Part shown: positions 44,670 to 53,148 of the stretch, in pieces
Position numbering within the stretch: position 1 is the stretch's first letter
Layout: the number at the start of each line of letters is the position of its first letter
Source of the DNA: Candidatus Gastranaerophilales bacterium
GTDB taxonomy: Bacteria > Cyanobacteriota > Vampirovibrionia > Gastranaerophilales > Gastranaerophilaceae
Assembly: GCA_944323135.1 (NCBI GenBank)
Contig: CALURI010000014.1
Location: 1 to 55,380, forward strand
Reading direction: 5' to 3'
DNA: 55,380 nt
Program-made: the position numbers and the translations under genes
Notes under the pieces: model-generated
Told to the model about the DNA's origin: nothing
The model's input: only the letters and a program-made list of their open reading frames with translations
Database searches by the model: none

Positions 44670-44755
44670 TGCCCTGGGCCAGACTTGAACTGGCACTGGA
44701 TTTAACTCCAACCGGATTTTAAGTCCGACGCGTCTACCGATTCCGCCACCAGGGC
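44670..44755 (-). tRNA. tRNA-Leu(UAA), no intron
   Basis: The cloverleaf is complete: a 7-bp acceptor GCCCTGG/CCAGGGC with discriminator A, a D-arm with GGTAGACGCG, an anticodon loop CTTAAAA (anticodon UAA), a long variable arm typical of class II tRNAs, and a T-arm CTGGCCC-type stem. No group I intron interrupts the anticodon loop, unlike many Cyanobacteria. CCA is not encoded. It is followed by a terminator. Confidence 0.95.
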
Positions 44756-44834
44756 TTATTAAATTTTATTTACTGATAATCAAATCTGAATTGTTAGCTT
44801 ATTCTCCCTATCCAGAGCTAATTTCAGCATATCT

Positions 44835-44863
44835 ATCTTAAAACAAATAATTTTTTATGTCAA
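44835..44863 (-). promoter_or_regulatory. Promoter of tRNA-Leu
   Basis: TTGACA (44863-44858), 17 bases, TAAGAT (44840-44835) on the minus strand; the best -35 in the window. A leader of about 70 bases contains a TTAGCT/AGCTAA hairpin. Confidence 0.65.
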
Positions 44864-44867
44864 GAAT

Positions 44868-46079
44868 TTATTTTTGAGAAAATTGTTCTATATATTCAGA
44901 CAATTCATTTATCTTAGATTGAAAAGAATTATTCAATCTTGTTATCTCTGCTTTAATTAGATTTGTGTTTTTAAGTGAAATTTTACCAAACAACGCAGGA
45001 TAACTTATATTTTTTAAAAATAGGTCTTTAAAATTTATGATATCATTGTAATCATCACTATCCATAATATTAGAAGTTTCTGCCATATCAATGAATAGAT
45101 TTCCAAGACAAGTTTTAGCTTTTAAAATTTTATTAGAATTGATTAATTTTTGGATTTTTTGAAGATACGTAAGTATAATTTCATAATTATGCTTTATTTT
45201 TCTTTTTTTATCAGGTAAAAATTTCCTAAAGTAATTAATAGTTTGATTATATCCTGATTCAATAAGTTCAATTCTCTTATTTTCAGATATGTTAAAGTCA
45301 ACAACCACAATATCTCCTGTGTTAAGGACAATATAGTCAAATTTATCTTTGTTTATATATAAATTTGTAATAAAAGATGTTGACATAGCAGTCATACAGC
45401 TATAAACCGCATTTGCATAACTTATCCCTGAGATATCGTTTGTATCGTTATTATCATAAAAACCTTCAAGTCTGAATTCTAAAATTCTTTCCTCTTTTGA
45501 AAGAATATTTTTTGATAATTTCCACATCGGCCAGCTTTTTTGAAGGTCACCGTCTACCAAAAGTGTTTTATTATATTCAATTGGTTTCATAAGTCCGGGC
45601 ATACAGCATGAAATTCTGATTGCTGAAGCTATTTCATAATCAGGTGTTTCAAATTTTGAAAACTCTTTGCATTCAAAGTTTGACAAGTTAGTAGTAATTA
45701 CAACAAGAGTTTTTTCTATATCTTTGAAAGTTACTGCCCTATTAGCACCTTTTTTGTATTTGTCGCCGTAAAATTTCTTTTCAATTAATTCTCGAACCCA
45801 CTCTAAAAATACTTCGCCTTTACTCAAAGCAAATATAGGACCTATGCCGATAGAAATATCTTTAAATAATTCAAAATTAACTTTAATAAATACTTCTTTT
45901 AATTCTTGCGCATTATAGCCAACAGCTAAAAGTGCTGCAATAATCGATCCGACAGATGAACCTGCAAAAGTCTGAGTGTTTATGCCAAGTTCTTCCATTG
46001 CTTTAATAGCACCAATATATGATACTCCTCGTATTGCTCCGCCACCAAATAAACATGCATATTTAAAACTATTATTCAT
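44868..46079 (-). CDS. Patatin-like phospholipase
   Basis: This 403-aa protein has a patatin domain in its first 250 residues: the oxyanion glycine run GGGAIRG (near 13), the nucleophile Ser in GSSVGS (near 41) and the dyad Asp in VDGDLQKSW (near 190). It probably hydrolyses membrane phospholipid acyl chains. The C-terminal helical region (about 280-400) is unassigned. TATAAT at 46092-46087 is 7 bases before the ATG, giving a near-leaderless mRNA. Confidence 0.88.
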   Translation of the reverse strand: MNNSFKYACLFGGGAIRGVSYIGAIKAMEELGINTQTFAGSSVGSIIAALLAVGYNAQELKEVFIKVNFELFKDISIGIGPIFALSKGEVFLEWVRELIEKKFYGDKYKKGANRAVTFKDIEKTLVVITTNLSNFECKEFSKFETPDYEIASAIRISCCMPGLMKPIEYNKTLLVDGDLQKSWPMWKLSKNILSKEERILEFRLEGFYDNNDTNDISGISYANAVYSCMTAMSTSFITNLYINKDKFDYIVLNTGDIVVVDFNISENKRIELIESGYNQTINYFRKFLPDKKRKIKHNYEIILTYLQKIQKLINSNKILKAKTCLGNLFIDMAETSNIMDSDDYNDIINFKDLFLKNISYPALFGKISLKNTNLIKAEITRLNNSFQSKINELSEYIEQFSQK

Positions 46080-46086
46080 ATTTTGT

Positions 46087-46092
46087 ATTATA
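46087..46092 (-). promoter_or_regulatory. -10 box 7 bases before the patatin ATG
   Basis: TATAAT on the minus strand ends 7 bases before the start codon; the -35 (CAGACA, 17 bases upstream) is weak. Confidence 0.4.
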
Positions 46093-47607
46093 CTATAATT
46101 TAAAATTTATGTCTGTATTAAATAGTGTATTTTTATAATAATTTATATCATTGCTTGGCTGTTTAAAGTTTTTGTTAGAGTTTTTTTGCGGTAAAAATAC
46201 TCCAAAATTATTACTTTCATAAACAACTTTCCATTCTTTTGAATTTTTTAATTTATCATAAACCGGATACATTTTTTCGATAATCATAACATCAGGGGGA
46301 AAATTTTTTAAAACAAAATCCCAATTTGGATATGCTAAGAAAAACTCTTTTAACATTGGAACCATATAATCATAATAGACTTCTTCATATCGTCCATCCA
46401 TAAATATACGATTATTGGGATAAAGTTTATATGAAACATAGCTACCAAAACCAAAATTAGTTAATATATTGCCTTTTATATTATTTATTTTTATAAATTC
46501 AACTTCCTTAACCGGATAAATATCAATTCCCGCTGGAACCGAAAAGTTCTTTGCTGTTAGCGCAAATAGTGAGATAAATAAAAGTGTTGCATATATAGAT
46601 TTATCTTTCCATTTTGGAAATTCTATGTTTTTTATCAAATTGTAAAAATCTTCATATATAAAGCATACGGAAGTTATTGCAAAGAATGGTAAAAGTTTTA
46701 CATGCTCGATTGAAAGATATAATGTTGCAAAAAGTACAATAAGTTTAACTTTATCAGCTTTTAAATACCATTCTTTTAAAGATTCAAGCTTTATTTTCTT
46801 AAATATACAAATTGCTTCAACTATTATTGATGCAAACATAAATATTTTAAATTCAATTTGTTTGAACAGATAATATTTAGAGAAAAGCCCCCACCATTCT
46901 ACAATATAAGGTCTTTGCATTGTATTTGCCATAAAAAGAAATTTTATGTAATTGTATCCCCAAGGGTTGATAAAAAGTACCGGAAGAGATATCAAAAGAG
47001 TAATTATATATTTTGCAAAAGGTTTCTTATTTAAAAATTCACCTAAAGCATACATTGCAATAAGTCCCAGCCCGGCTACTACTCCACCGTGAACATTATT
47101 CCAAAATACTATCAGAAAAGGTATAAGAAATAAAAGTTTATTGCTGCCATGCCTTACTTTCTCTAAGATGTATATAAAAATTGTGAATAAGAGAAAACTA
47201 AACATGTGACATCTGATAGGATTGTTTAAATTTGGCATAACAGCCATAAGAGCAAAAAAGTAAAATAATATATTATAAGGTAAGATATTTGTTCTTAATT
47301 TTACCACTTTAGAAGCTGTAAAAAATATTGCAAAAAGCATTAATGCTTGAAATATAATTAAGCTGTATGCTCCGAAAAATTTAAGTACCAGATAAAAAAT
47401 TACACCTGAGCCCCATTCATGATCCCACCAAGTATGTACAGGAGTGTAGGATAAAAAATCAGTTTTTAAAACATGCCCGCCGTCGACAACTCCCATACCT
47501 GCAATTAGTCTTGCCCACAAATCAAAATCAAAATTATTAGCTGTTGTAGAAAATGCCAGAATCAGCAAGAACAATGTTATATAAAATAGTACTGCTTTCT
47601 TATTCAT
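46093..47607 (-). CDS. Polytopic membrane protein, glycosyltransferase-C-like
   Basis: This 504-aa protein has about ten to twelve membrane segments in its first 360 residues and an extracytoplasmic C-terminal domain (about 375-500). The loop DFDLWARLIAGMGV with an Asp pair near residue 28, followed by HTWWDHEWG (near 58), recalls the GT-C glycosyltransferase layout. That is a hypothesis; no exact family is recognised. The -10 TAAAAT lies 7 bases before the ATG. Confidence 0.55.
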   Translation of the reverse strand: MNKKAVLFYITLFLLILAFSTTANNFDFDLWARLIAGMGVVDGGHVLKTDFLSYTPVHTWWDHEWGSGVIFYLVLKFFGAYSLIIFQALMLFAIFFTASKVVKLRTNILPYNILFYFFALMAVMPNLNNPIRCHMFSFLLFTIFIYILEKVRHGSNKLLFLIPFLIVFWNNVHGGVVAGLGLIAMYALGEFLNKKPFAKYIITLLISLPVLFINPWGYNYIKFLFMANTMQRPYIVEWWGLFSKYYLFKQIEFKIFMFASIIVEAICIFKKIKLESLKEWYLKADKVKLIVLFATLYLSIEHVKLLPFFAITSVCFIYEDFYNLIKNIEFPKWKDKSIYATLLFISLFALTAKNFSVPAGIDIYPVKEVEFIKINNIKGNILTNFGFGSYVSYKLYPNNRIFMDGRYEEVYYDYMVPMLKEFFLAYPNWDFVLKNFPPDVMIIEKMYPVYDKLKNSKEWKVVYESNNFGVFLPQKNSNKNFKQPSNDINYYKNTLFNTDINFKL

Positions 47608-47631
47608 AAATACTATTTTAGCATAAATATA

Positions 47632-47662
47632 TTAAAAATCCCGCTTGTTGCGGGATTTTTAA
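47632..47662 (-). terminator. Terminator of the small HEAT-like gene
   Basis: Perfect hairpin TTAAAAATCCCGC/GCGGGATTTTTAA with loop TTGTT; it lies after the gene at 47687-47971. Confidence 0.8.
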
Positions 47663-47686
47663 TATAAAATTTATACATATATAAAC

Positions 47687-47971
47687 TTAAGCTGCAACTG
47701 AACCTTCAATTTCTCTAATCAAGTATTCTGCAACCCATTCAAAATCTTTATTATTTTGAGCAGCTTTTTTTAAATATTTAACGGAAGCATTGCCAATTCT
47801 AATCAAAGTCATTGCAACAACACCTCTTTTAATACCTCTTACAACTTGCAATTCATCAACAAGTTGCGGTAAAGCTGAAGTTCCGATATTTACTAGTTCA
47901 TTTTCCAATTCATTTTTTGTTGTGTTATCTGCATTTTCTAATTTTGAAAGAATTTCATTAATTGTTTCCAT
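47687..47971 (-). CDS. Small HEAT-like helical protein
   Basis: This 94-aa soluble protein consists of three to four helical pairs (SALPQLVDELQVVRGIKRGVVAMTLIRIGNASVKYLKKA, cited in parts) like a short HEAT-repeat protein. I start it at METINEIL (47971), where GGAG lies upstream; the in-frame ATG at 47986 has no Shine-Dalgarno. Function unknown. Confidence 0.6.
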   Translation of the reverse strand: METINEILSKLENADNTTKNELENELVNIGTSALPQLVDELQVVRGIKRGVVAMTLIRIGNASVKYLKKAAQNNKDFEWVAEYLIREIEGSVAA

Positions 47972-48024
47972 TATAATAATCTCCATTTATCTTTTCTATA
48001 TTCTGATTATAAACTAAAAAATAT

Positions 48025-48096
48025 ATAAACCTTGATTTCCTTACATAATCTTTATATGTATAAAGATTTTATAAAATATGCGAAATCAAGGTTTAT
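48025..48096 (-). terminator. Large nested palindrome, probable terminator
   Basis: The outer arms ATAAACCTTGATTTC and GAAATCAAGGTTTAT (15 bases, perfect) enclose an inner palindrome AATCTTTATA/TATAAAGATT (10 bases, perfect) at 48047-48068. It lies downstream of the 740-aa gene, followed by a TATATTTTTTAG run on the minus strand, and most likely ends that transcript. Confidence 0.65.
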
Positions 48097-48128
48097 TTTC
48101 AGATTTTAGACAAATATAAAAGTTGTTT

Positions 48129-50351
48129 TTAACTATATATTTTAAAGGTTCTTTCTACGTTTTTATCAATTGCTGTTTTTATTGATTCATATTCTGTTTC
48201 TAGTGAATTGTGTTCAGTATCGATATTTTTTAACTCTAAGTCATACATTTTATCTTTGTTTTCAATTTTATTCATGGCTGCATTATATTCTGCTTCAGCA
48301 ATTGTAACAGCTTCACTATTTGTTTGTTCTGTTATATCGCTGCAATTAGTGTATGTTATTGTGTTCCATGCTTGTTTTGAATCAACTTGTTCAAGCGTAA
48401 CAAGACCACTTTCAAACGCAAATTGAATCCATTCTGTACTTGAGGCCAATCCGTCTTGTAATGTCTTATAGCCGCCCTCTTGCATTCTTGTAAACAAATT
48501 TGTATACCATTGTGCCTTAGCATCACCGTTTTCATTATATGAATCGGTTACATTGCTACTATCAATCCAAGCTACTTTTGGTTCGCCGTATGTATTCATT
48601 ACACGATCTAAAGTTATTACTTCATATATATTTTTGAATGCTAAATATTCATCACTTGTCGGATCTAAAGTATTGCGTACTCGCTGCCATAAATCATCAG
48701 GGTCTTGAAGCATACTGAATAGGACAGAATTATTCCCGTTAAATGTTGTTCCAAAAATTGTTTTATAAAGAGTCTGTGCTGCTGAACAGCAAGCTGAATA
48801 TTCTCTGTAATTTGAATCTCCTTCTTTAGGGGTAAATTGTTCAATATCCCAAACTGTATAAATTGCTTTAGAGAGTACTTCTAAAACGTTATCTGCAACA
48901 TTTAGCATTGTTTCAATATCTGGTTTAGTTTTTTCTGATATTTCTATTGATGTAGGAGCTGTTGGAGGTGTATCTTTTAATCCGTTAAGAATATTTGCAG
49001 GGATTTCAACTGTTGTTGCATCTTCACCTTCACCAATTGTAAAACTATAATTTGATGCACCTGCGGAATATGCTGCACTTTTACTTCCAATCAACTTACC
49101 TATTTCACTTGTATCAATTTCAGTATCACCATTTTCTTTTTCAACGGTAGTACCTTCTGTATTATAAGCTGATAATGTAAATCCTGAGCCTACACTAATT
49201 ACATAGTTGTAAACAGGATTTCCTGAATCATCTTTAATTAAAGAGTATGTACCATCGCCATTATCTTCTGTGTCAACAGCAATATATAATTTGTTTGTAG
49301 CTGAATCATATTTATATATGTATTGGCTTGTGCTATTCCCACTTTCATCAACGGTTCCAAAATCTTGATAGGTTTTTATACCATTTCCGCTTTCTTCGAC
49401 TTGTTCTTTTAAATTTTCAAAGTACTTGGTTCCTTCTGAATTCGAATAATCATCAGCTACGTTTAAGAAATTTTTTATATTGTTTAGCAATGTTTTACAT
49501 TCTTCAACTGTTGGCGCAGTAATTGAAGTATCTGATTTAGATTTTTCGAAATTTTCTTTATATGTTTTAACTGTATTTTGTAAGTCTTCTAATTTTAATC
49601 CTGCGGTAGCATTATCACTTGTAGTTACTATAGTTTCAAGTTTATTTGACATTACACTTGCAATAGTGGCACAATATGCATCATATTTTTCATTGAAACT
49701 TGACAATGCACTTGAATAATTATAATAATCTGCGGAGGATATTGTATTAAAATAGCCTGCATAAATTTCAGTTGTGACATTGCCGTTTCCGTCGGTTTTT
49801 GTTAAAGTTCCGCCAAAATACATGGCTTCTAATTCTTCTGCAGTATAACCTGTTGAAAGATATTCATACTCAGAAGATACGCTTCCATCAGGATTCGTAA
49901 CAGATACTAAATTCCCTGTATTATATGCTATTGTTCCGTCTCCAAAATCATAACTGCTTTCTAGATTATCAAAATATGTAGTAGATTGTTCTAATCCATA
50001 AAAGCCTAAAAATTTATTTAAATCACCATTTGCTGCTTTAAAATTCTTTGCATCAGTTTCAGATACAAGAACTTGACCTGATGAATTAGAAATAGCATAT
50101 TGGTTGTTATACGGGTTAAACGCTGTTAACGAATTAAAAGTTAATTGCTGGTAATTTGCATTGTTATCAGCATCATAATTTGTAAACATCAATTGAGCAT
50201 CATTTAAAGCTTGAACATAAGCATCGCTAACTTGAGCACTTTGAGTTGCAAGTCTCATCTTATCATTATTGATAAGTTGAGCTCTCAACTCGTTATCAGA
50301 CATACGAGATGTTATTGATAATAATCTTGCTTGTCCGGCTGCCATTCCCAT
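48129..50351 (-). CDS. Large signal-less protein of unknown function
   Basis: This 740-aa protein has no signal peptide. The N-terminal 70 residues are helical (MGMAAGQARLLSITSRMSDN, then ...AQLINNDKMRLATQSAQVSDAYVQALNDAQLMF) and suggest an amphipathic export or assembly segment. The rest alternates beta-rich segments with Tyr/Asn/Thr (NPDGSVSSEYEYLSTGYTAEELEAMYFGG in parts) and a C-terminal coiled coil (about 685-735). I recognise no domain. The start codon lies inside an 8-base inverted repeat (see the leader). Good Shine-Dalgarno sequences lie only 15-27 bases upstream, so translation may be controlled. Confidence 0.6.
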   Translation of the reverse strand: MGMAAGQARLLSITSRMSDNELRAQLINNDKMRLATQSAQVSDAYVQALNDAQLMFTNYDADNNANYQQLTFNSLTAFNPYNNQYAISNSSGQVLVSETDAKNFKAANGDLNKFLGFYGLEQSTTYFDNLESSYDFGDGTIAYNTGNLVSVTNPDGSVSSEYEYLSTGYTAEELEAMYFGGTLTKTDGNGNVTTEIYAGYFNTISSADYYNYSSALSSFNEKYDAYCATIASVMSNKLETIVTTSDNATAGLKLEDLQNTVKTYKENFEKSKSDTSITAPTVEECKTLLNNIKNFLNVADDYSNSEGTKYFENLKEQVEESGNGIKTYQDFGTVDESGNSTSQYIYKYDSATNKLYIAVDTEDNGDGTYSLIKDDSGNPVYNYVISVGSGFTLSAYNTEGTTVEKENGDTEIDTSEIGKLIGSKSAAYSAGASNYSFTIGEGEDATTVEIPANILNGLKDTPPTAPTSIEISEKTKPDIETMLNVADNVLEVLSKAIYTVWDIEQFTPKEGDSNYREYSACCSAAQTLYKTIFGTTFNGNNSVLFSMLQDPDDLWQRVRNTLDPTSDEYLAFKNIYEVITLDRVMNTYGEPKVAWIDSSNVTDSYNENGDAKAQWYTNLFTRMQEGGYKTLQDGLASSTEWIQFAFESGLVTLEQVDSKQAWNTITYTNCSDITEQTNSEAVTIAEAEYNAAMNKIENKDKMYDLELKNIDTEHNSLETEYESIKTAIDKNVERTFKIYS

Positions 50352-50400
50352 AGTGTTGACGCTTTACCCTTTCAATTTTCCTTAGTAACTTTCACTATGG
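50348..50400 (-). promoter_or_regulatory. Inverted repeat that includes the start codon
   Basis: CCATAGTG (50348-50355) and CACTATGG (50393-50400) are perfect complements across 37 bases. The ATG of the 740-aa gene lies in one arm, and the purine-rich AAGGAAAA and AAAGGG lie in the loop. Pairing in the mRNA would hide the start codon. Confidence 0.5.
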
Positions 50401-50457
50401 TTTAACGGCTTTTATATTGTATTTCTTTAATAATTTAATAAAAATGTTACAAATATG

Positions 50458-51483
50458 TTACAATTTTAAAAGGGATTTTTGCAGGTGTAAAAGTTGTTTT
50501 TCTGAAGTCCCTAATCCGCAAAGAAGCATTGTTGATATATCATTTGTTTTTTCATCTTCAATATTAAATTTGTTAAAAAGTATGTCTGACAATTCATTAC
50601 CGCTAAGATTATCTTTCTTTATTAAAATTTTTGTAATATCGTCGCCTCCAAATTCAACATTTTTGACTATACTTTTCATATTTTTAATTTCTGAAATAAG
50701 TTTTTTTATTTTTTTTCTTCCTTTTAAAGAGTTGAGATAATTAATGTTTGCTTCAATAGTTGCTAAAATTGGATATGAAGGGGATGTTGTATTAATCATT
50801 GAAATAGCTCTTTCGGCATCTATATCACAATTTACATGCAAAAGAGCAGTAGGGTTAAGTCCTCCAGCTGTTTTATGAAGTGATTGAATAGTAAAATCTG
50901 CAATATTAACTGCACTTTGAGGAAGTTCATCAGAAAACGGGTACAACGCTCCATGAGCCTCATCTACAATTAAATAGGCATTATTTTTCTTACAAATTTG
51001 TTTTAAAGCTATAATATCAGATACAATGCCTTCGTAGCTCGGAGAAGTTACAATAACAGCTTTTATCCCTTTTATATCAATTATATCAGGAGTTGTTTTG
51101 TCAGGGATTCCCCAATCTTTTATATTTGGTAAATCATAAAAAATAGGTTCGCAACCTGCAAGTATAACTGCATTTTTATGGCATTGATGAGCATTTCTCC
51201 ATATTAAAACTTTATCACCTTTATTTGTGCAAGCCAAAACTGAAGCTATTATTCCGCTGGTAGAACCATTTGTTAAAAAATAGGTATAATTGGTATTATA
51301 AATTTCGGCAGCACGTTTTTGCGCATTATAAAGTGCTTTTTGCGGATTATGGGCATCTGTTTCCGAAATATCAGATTTATAGAATTGCCTGAATTTATTA
51401 AAAATAAAAAATTTTTGCCCGTGAGAAGGCGTCGTAAACAAGTATTTTCTGTTACGTTTACGAAATAATTTTATAAGGCTCAT
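50458..51483 (-). CDS. PLP-dependent Orn/Lys/Arg decarboxylase-like protein, short form
   Basis: This 341-aa protein matches the major domain of Orn/Lys/Arg decarboxylases. It shows TPSHGQKF (near 18), SETDAHNPQKALYNAQKRAAE, a NGSTSGIIASVLA phosphate loop, LIVDEAHGALYPF with the Asp for the pyridine ring, and the Schiff-base Lys in QSLHKTAGG (near 210). The usual C-terminal domain is reduced to about 100 residues, so it is shorter than classical family members (around 480-750 aa). GGAG sits 7 bases before the ATG. Confidence 0.8.
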   Translation of the reverse strand: MSLIKLFRKRNRKYLFTTPSHGQKFFIFNKFRQFYKSDISETDAHNPQKALYNAQKRAAEIYNTNYTYFLTNGSTSGIIASVLACTNKGDKVLIWRNAHQCHKNAVILAGCEPIFYDLPNIKDWGIPDKTTPDIIDIKGIKAVIVTSPSYEGIVSDIIALKQICKKNNAYLIVDEAHGALYPFSDELPQSAVNIADFTIQSLHKTAGGLNPTALLHVNCDIDAERAISMINTTSPSYPILATIEANINYLNSLKGRKKIKKLISEIKNMKSIVKNVEFGGDDITKILIKKDNLSGNELSDILFNKFNIEDEKTNDISTMLLCGLGTSEKQLLHLQKSLLKL

Positions 51484-51524
51484 TAAAATACTCCAATTTA
51501 TATATATTTTGGAATTAAAAACAA

Positions 51525-52115
51525 TTATTTATTTTGAATTTCGATACTTCTTTTAGTGCAAAATTGCGTTAAAGTCATTTTATCTTTGCTTGAAGTGTAT
51601 TCAAATCTTCCTGAAACTGTATATCCGCCATTTTCTCTTTTTTCAATTCTTATTGGACTAAATTTACAGTTTATAGACTGTTTTTCAGATAGCGGAAGAA
51701 CAATTGTATATTCTTTTTCAATGTTAATATTTTCATCTGTTCTGAATTTCATACCGCCGGCAGATATATCAAGCGTTGTAATTTTAAGAACATTATTTTC
51801 ATCTTTTAAATCAAGGTCATAAACATATTTAATACGTGTATATTGACGTCTTTGCAAGAATTTATGTTTAGCAGGGTTTGCAATTTTTACCCTTTTCCCT
51901 TCAATACTTTCGGGATATGAATCAAAATACAATGTTCCATGTGTAGTTTGTGTATAAAATTCACAATAATTGTGTCTTAACATTCCCTCAGGTTCATAAA
52001 CTAATTCAATAGTAAAATATTTAGGCTCAACTTCTACAATTGTACCTTTATTTGCACATTTAAAATTTGAAGGAACCAAAGTAATTCTTCTGTTTTTTTC
52101 AATTAATTCTCTCAT
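51525..52115 (-). CDS. PilZ-domain c-di-GMP binding protein
   Basis: This 196-aa protein has an N-terminal YcgR-like beta domain (about 1-90) and a C-terminal PilZ domain with both c-di-GMP motifs: RRQYTR (an RxxxR near 93) and LDISAGGMKF (D/NxSxxG near 122). It probably links c-di-GMP to motility, pili or secretion. I start it at 52115 (MRELIEK), where GAGGATATT precedes; the longer in-frame start is inside the upstream region. Confidence 0.85.
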   Translation of the reverse strand: MRELIEKNRRITLVPSNFKCANKGTIVEVEPKYFTIELVYEPEGMLRHNYCEFYTQTTHGTLYFDSYPESIEGKRVKIANPAKHKFLQRRQYTRIKYVYDLDLKDENNVLKITTLDISAGGMKFRTDENINIEKEYTIVLPLSEKQSINCKFSPIRIEKRENGGYTVSGRFEYTSSKDKMTLTQFCTKRSIEIQNK

Positions 52116-52192
52116 AATATCCTCATTTTGATATTTATTATAAGATAATATTCTGTTTTTGTCCATAAATCAATATGTCTTAATATTTTTTC

Positions 52193-52618
52193 CTATGGTA
52201 GAGTTCTAAAATATTTTGGATCGTTTAAAGCTTTATTTGCGCAAGCTATGCCATTAATCTTAGAATTTGAGTCTTTTGAACAATAGCTATTTCCCGGATA
52301 ACTTGTCCCATCTGCACCCATTGGAAGCAGTCTTCCATCTGATACCAGCTCAAACGTAAAAAGATCATAACCAAATTTGTTGGGTCCTTTCTTTTTGCCA
52401 TTTATGTCAATTGAGATAAAAATTTGATGTGAAGTTTGTGAATTTGGAGTCTCTATCATTACAAGCATTCCGTTTTGCAGTACGAATTGTCCATCATCAA
52501 ATATGTTTGTATATAAAGGTCCATTGGTATACGTTTTATATGTTAAGTCATTATAATAATCGGTATCTTTACTGGTGTTAGATGCCCTTAACATGCATAA
52601 AGATGGATCAGGGGACAT
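52193..52618 (-). pseudogene. Pseudopilin-like C-terminal remnant
   Basis: This 141-aa frame has the C-terminal pattern of type IV pilin-like/pseudopilin proteins of gut Melainabacteria: SIDINGKKKGPNKFGYDLFTF, then G...C...KINGIACANKA. The essential N-terminal prepilin peptidase site and hydrophobic helix are missing; a stop lies two codons upstream of the ATG and there is no Shine-Dalgarno. It is either a 5'-truncated remnant or a mis-assembled gene. It lies between the PilZ gene and the divergent XRE gene. Confidence 0.6.
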
Positions 52619-52692
52619 TATTCAGCAATCATATAAAATTTTAAAGTATTTTATATATTTATTTTTTTACAAACAATTGATAAATTATTCAT

Positions 52693-53005
52693 ATGAATAA
52701 GAAATTATTAGGCAAAAGATTTAGAGAGATAAGAAAAAAATTAGGTTATACACAAGAAAAATTTGGAGAAATAGCAGGAATCGAGCCCCAATCAATCAGC
52801 AAGATTGAATCAGGTAAAAATTTCCCGCTGCTTAGCAATTTAGAAAAAATAGCAAATAAATTAAACATTGATTTAAGCGATTTTTTATATATGAACACAA
52901 ACATGATGAAGTTGAACTAAAAAAATATTAAATAGTGTATTCGATGAACTGTCATTCGAAGATAAACAAAAAGCTGTAAAATTAATATTAGCGTTAAAAC
53001 TTTAA
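52693..53005 (+). pseudogene. XRE-family HTH regulator with a C-terminal frameshift
   Basis: The first 70 residues (52693-52901) form a typical lambda-repressor-like HTH (KLGYTQEKFGEIAGIEPQSISKIESGKNFPL, cited in parts). Frame 0 stops at 52920 after 75 aa. One base added in the T6 run at 52881-52886 would open the frame EHKHDEVELKKILNSVFDEL...LALKL up to 53005, which looks like a normal regulator C-terminus. So the printed gene is either a shortened or switched-off form, a slippage (phase-variation) state, or a sequencing error. Confidence 0.7.
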
Positions 53006-53148
53006 AATACTAATCAAAATGATTAGTTTATAAGCATACAGGAGAGTTTTTATTTTAGAAAAATACTTATTTCCGGCAATGTTTAGAGTCTGAAAAATTT
53101 GTATTATATAAATGTAAATCCTCAACTCTTCTGATTGCTCAGTATTTG

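Noticed and set aside
44670-44755. tRNA-adjacent integration site of a mobile element
   Set aside because: No integrase, no direct repeat of the tRNA 3' end and ordinary genes on both sides.
52693-53005. Toxin-antitoxin or prophage repressor locus
   Set aside because: The HTH protein is alone; no toxin or phage gene lies beside it. The neighbouring frame is a pseudopilin fragment.
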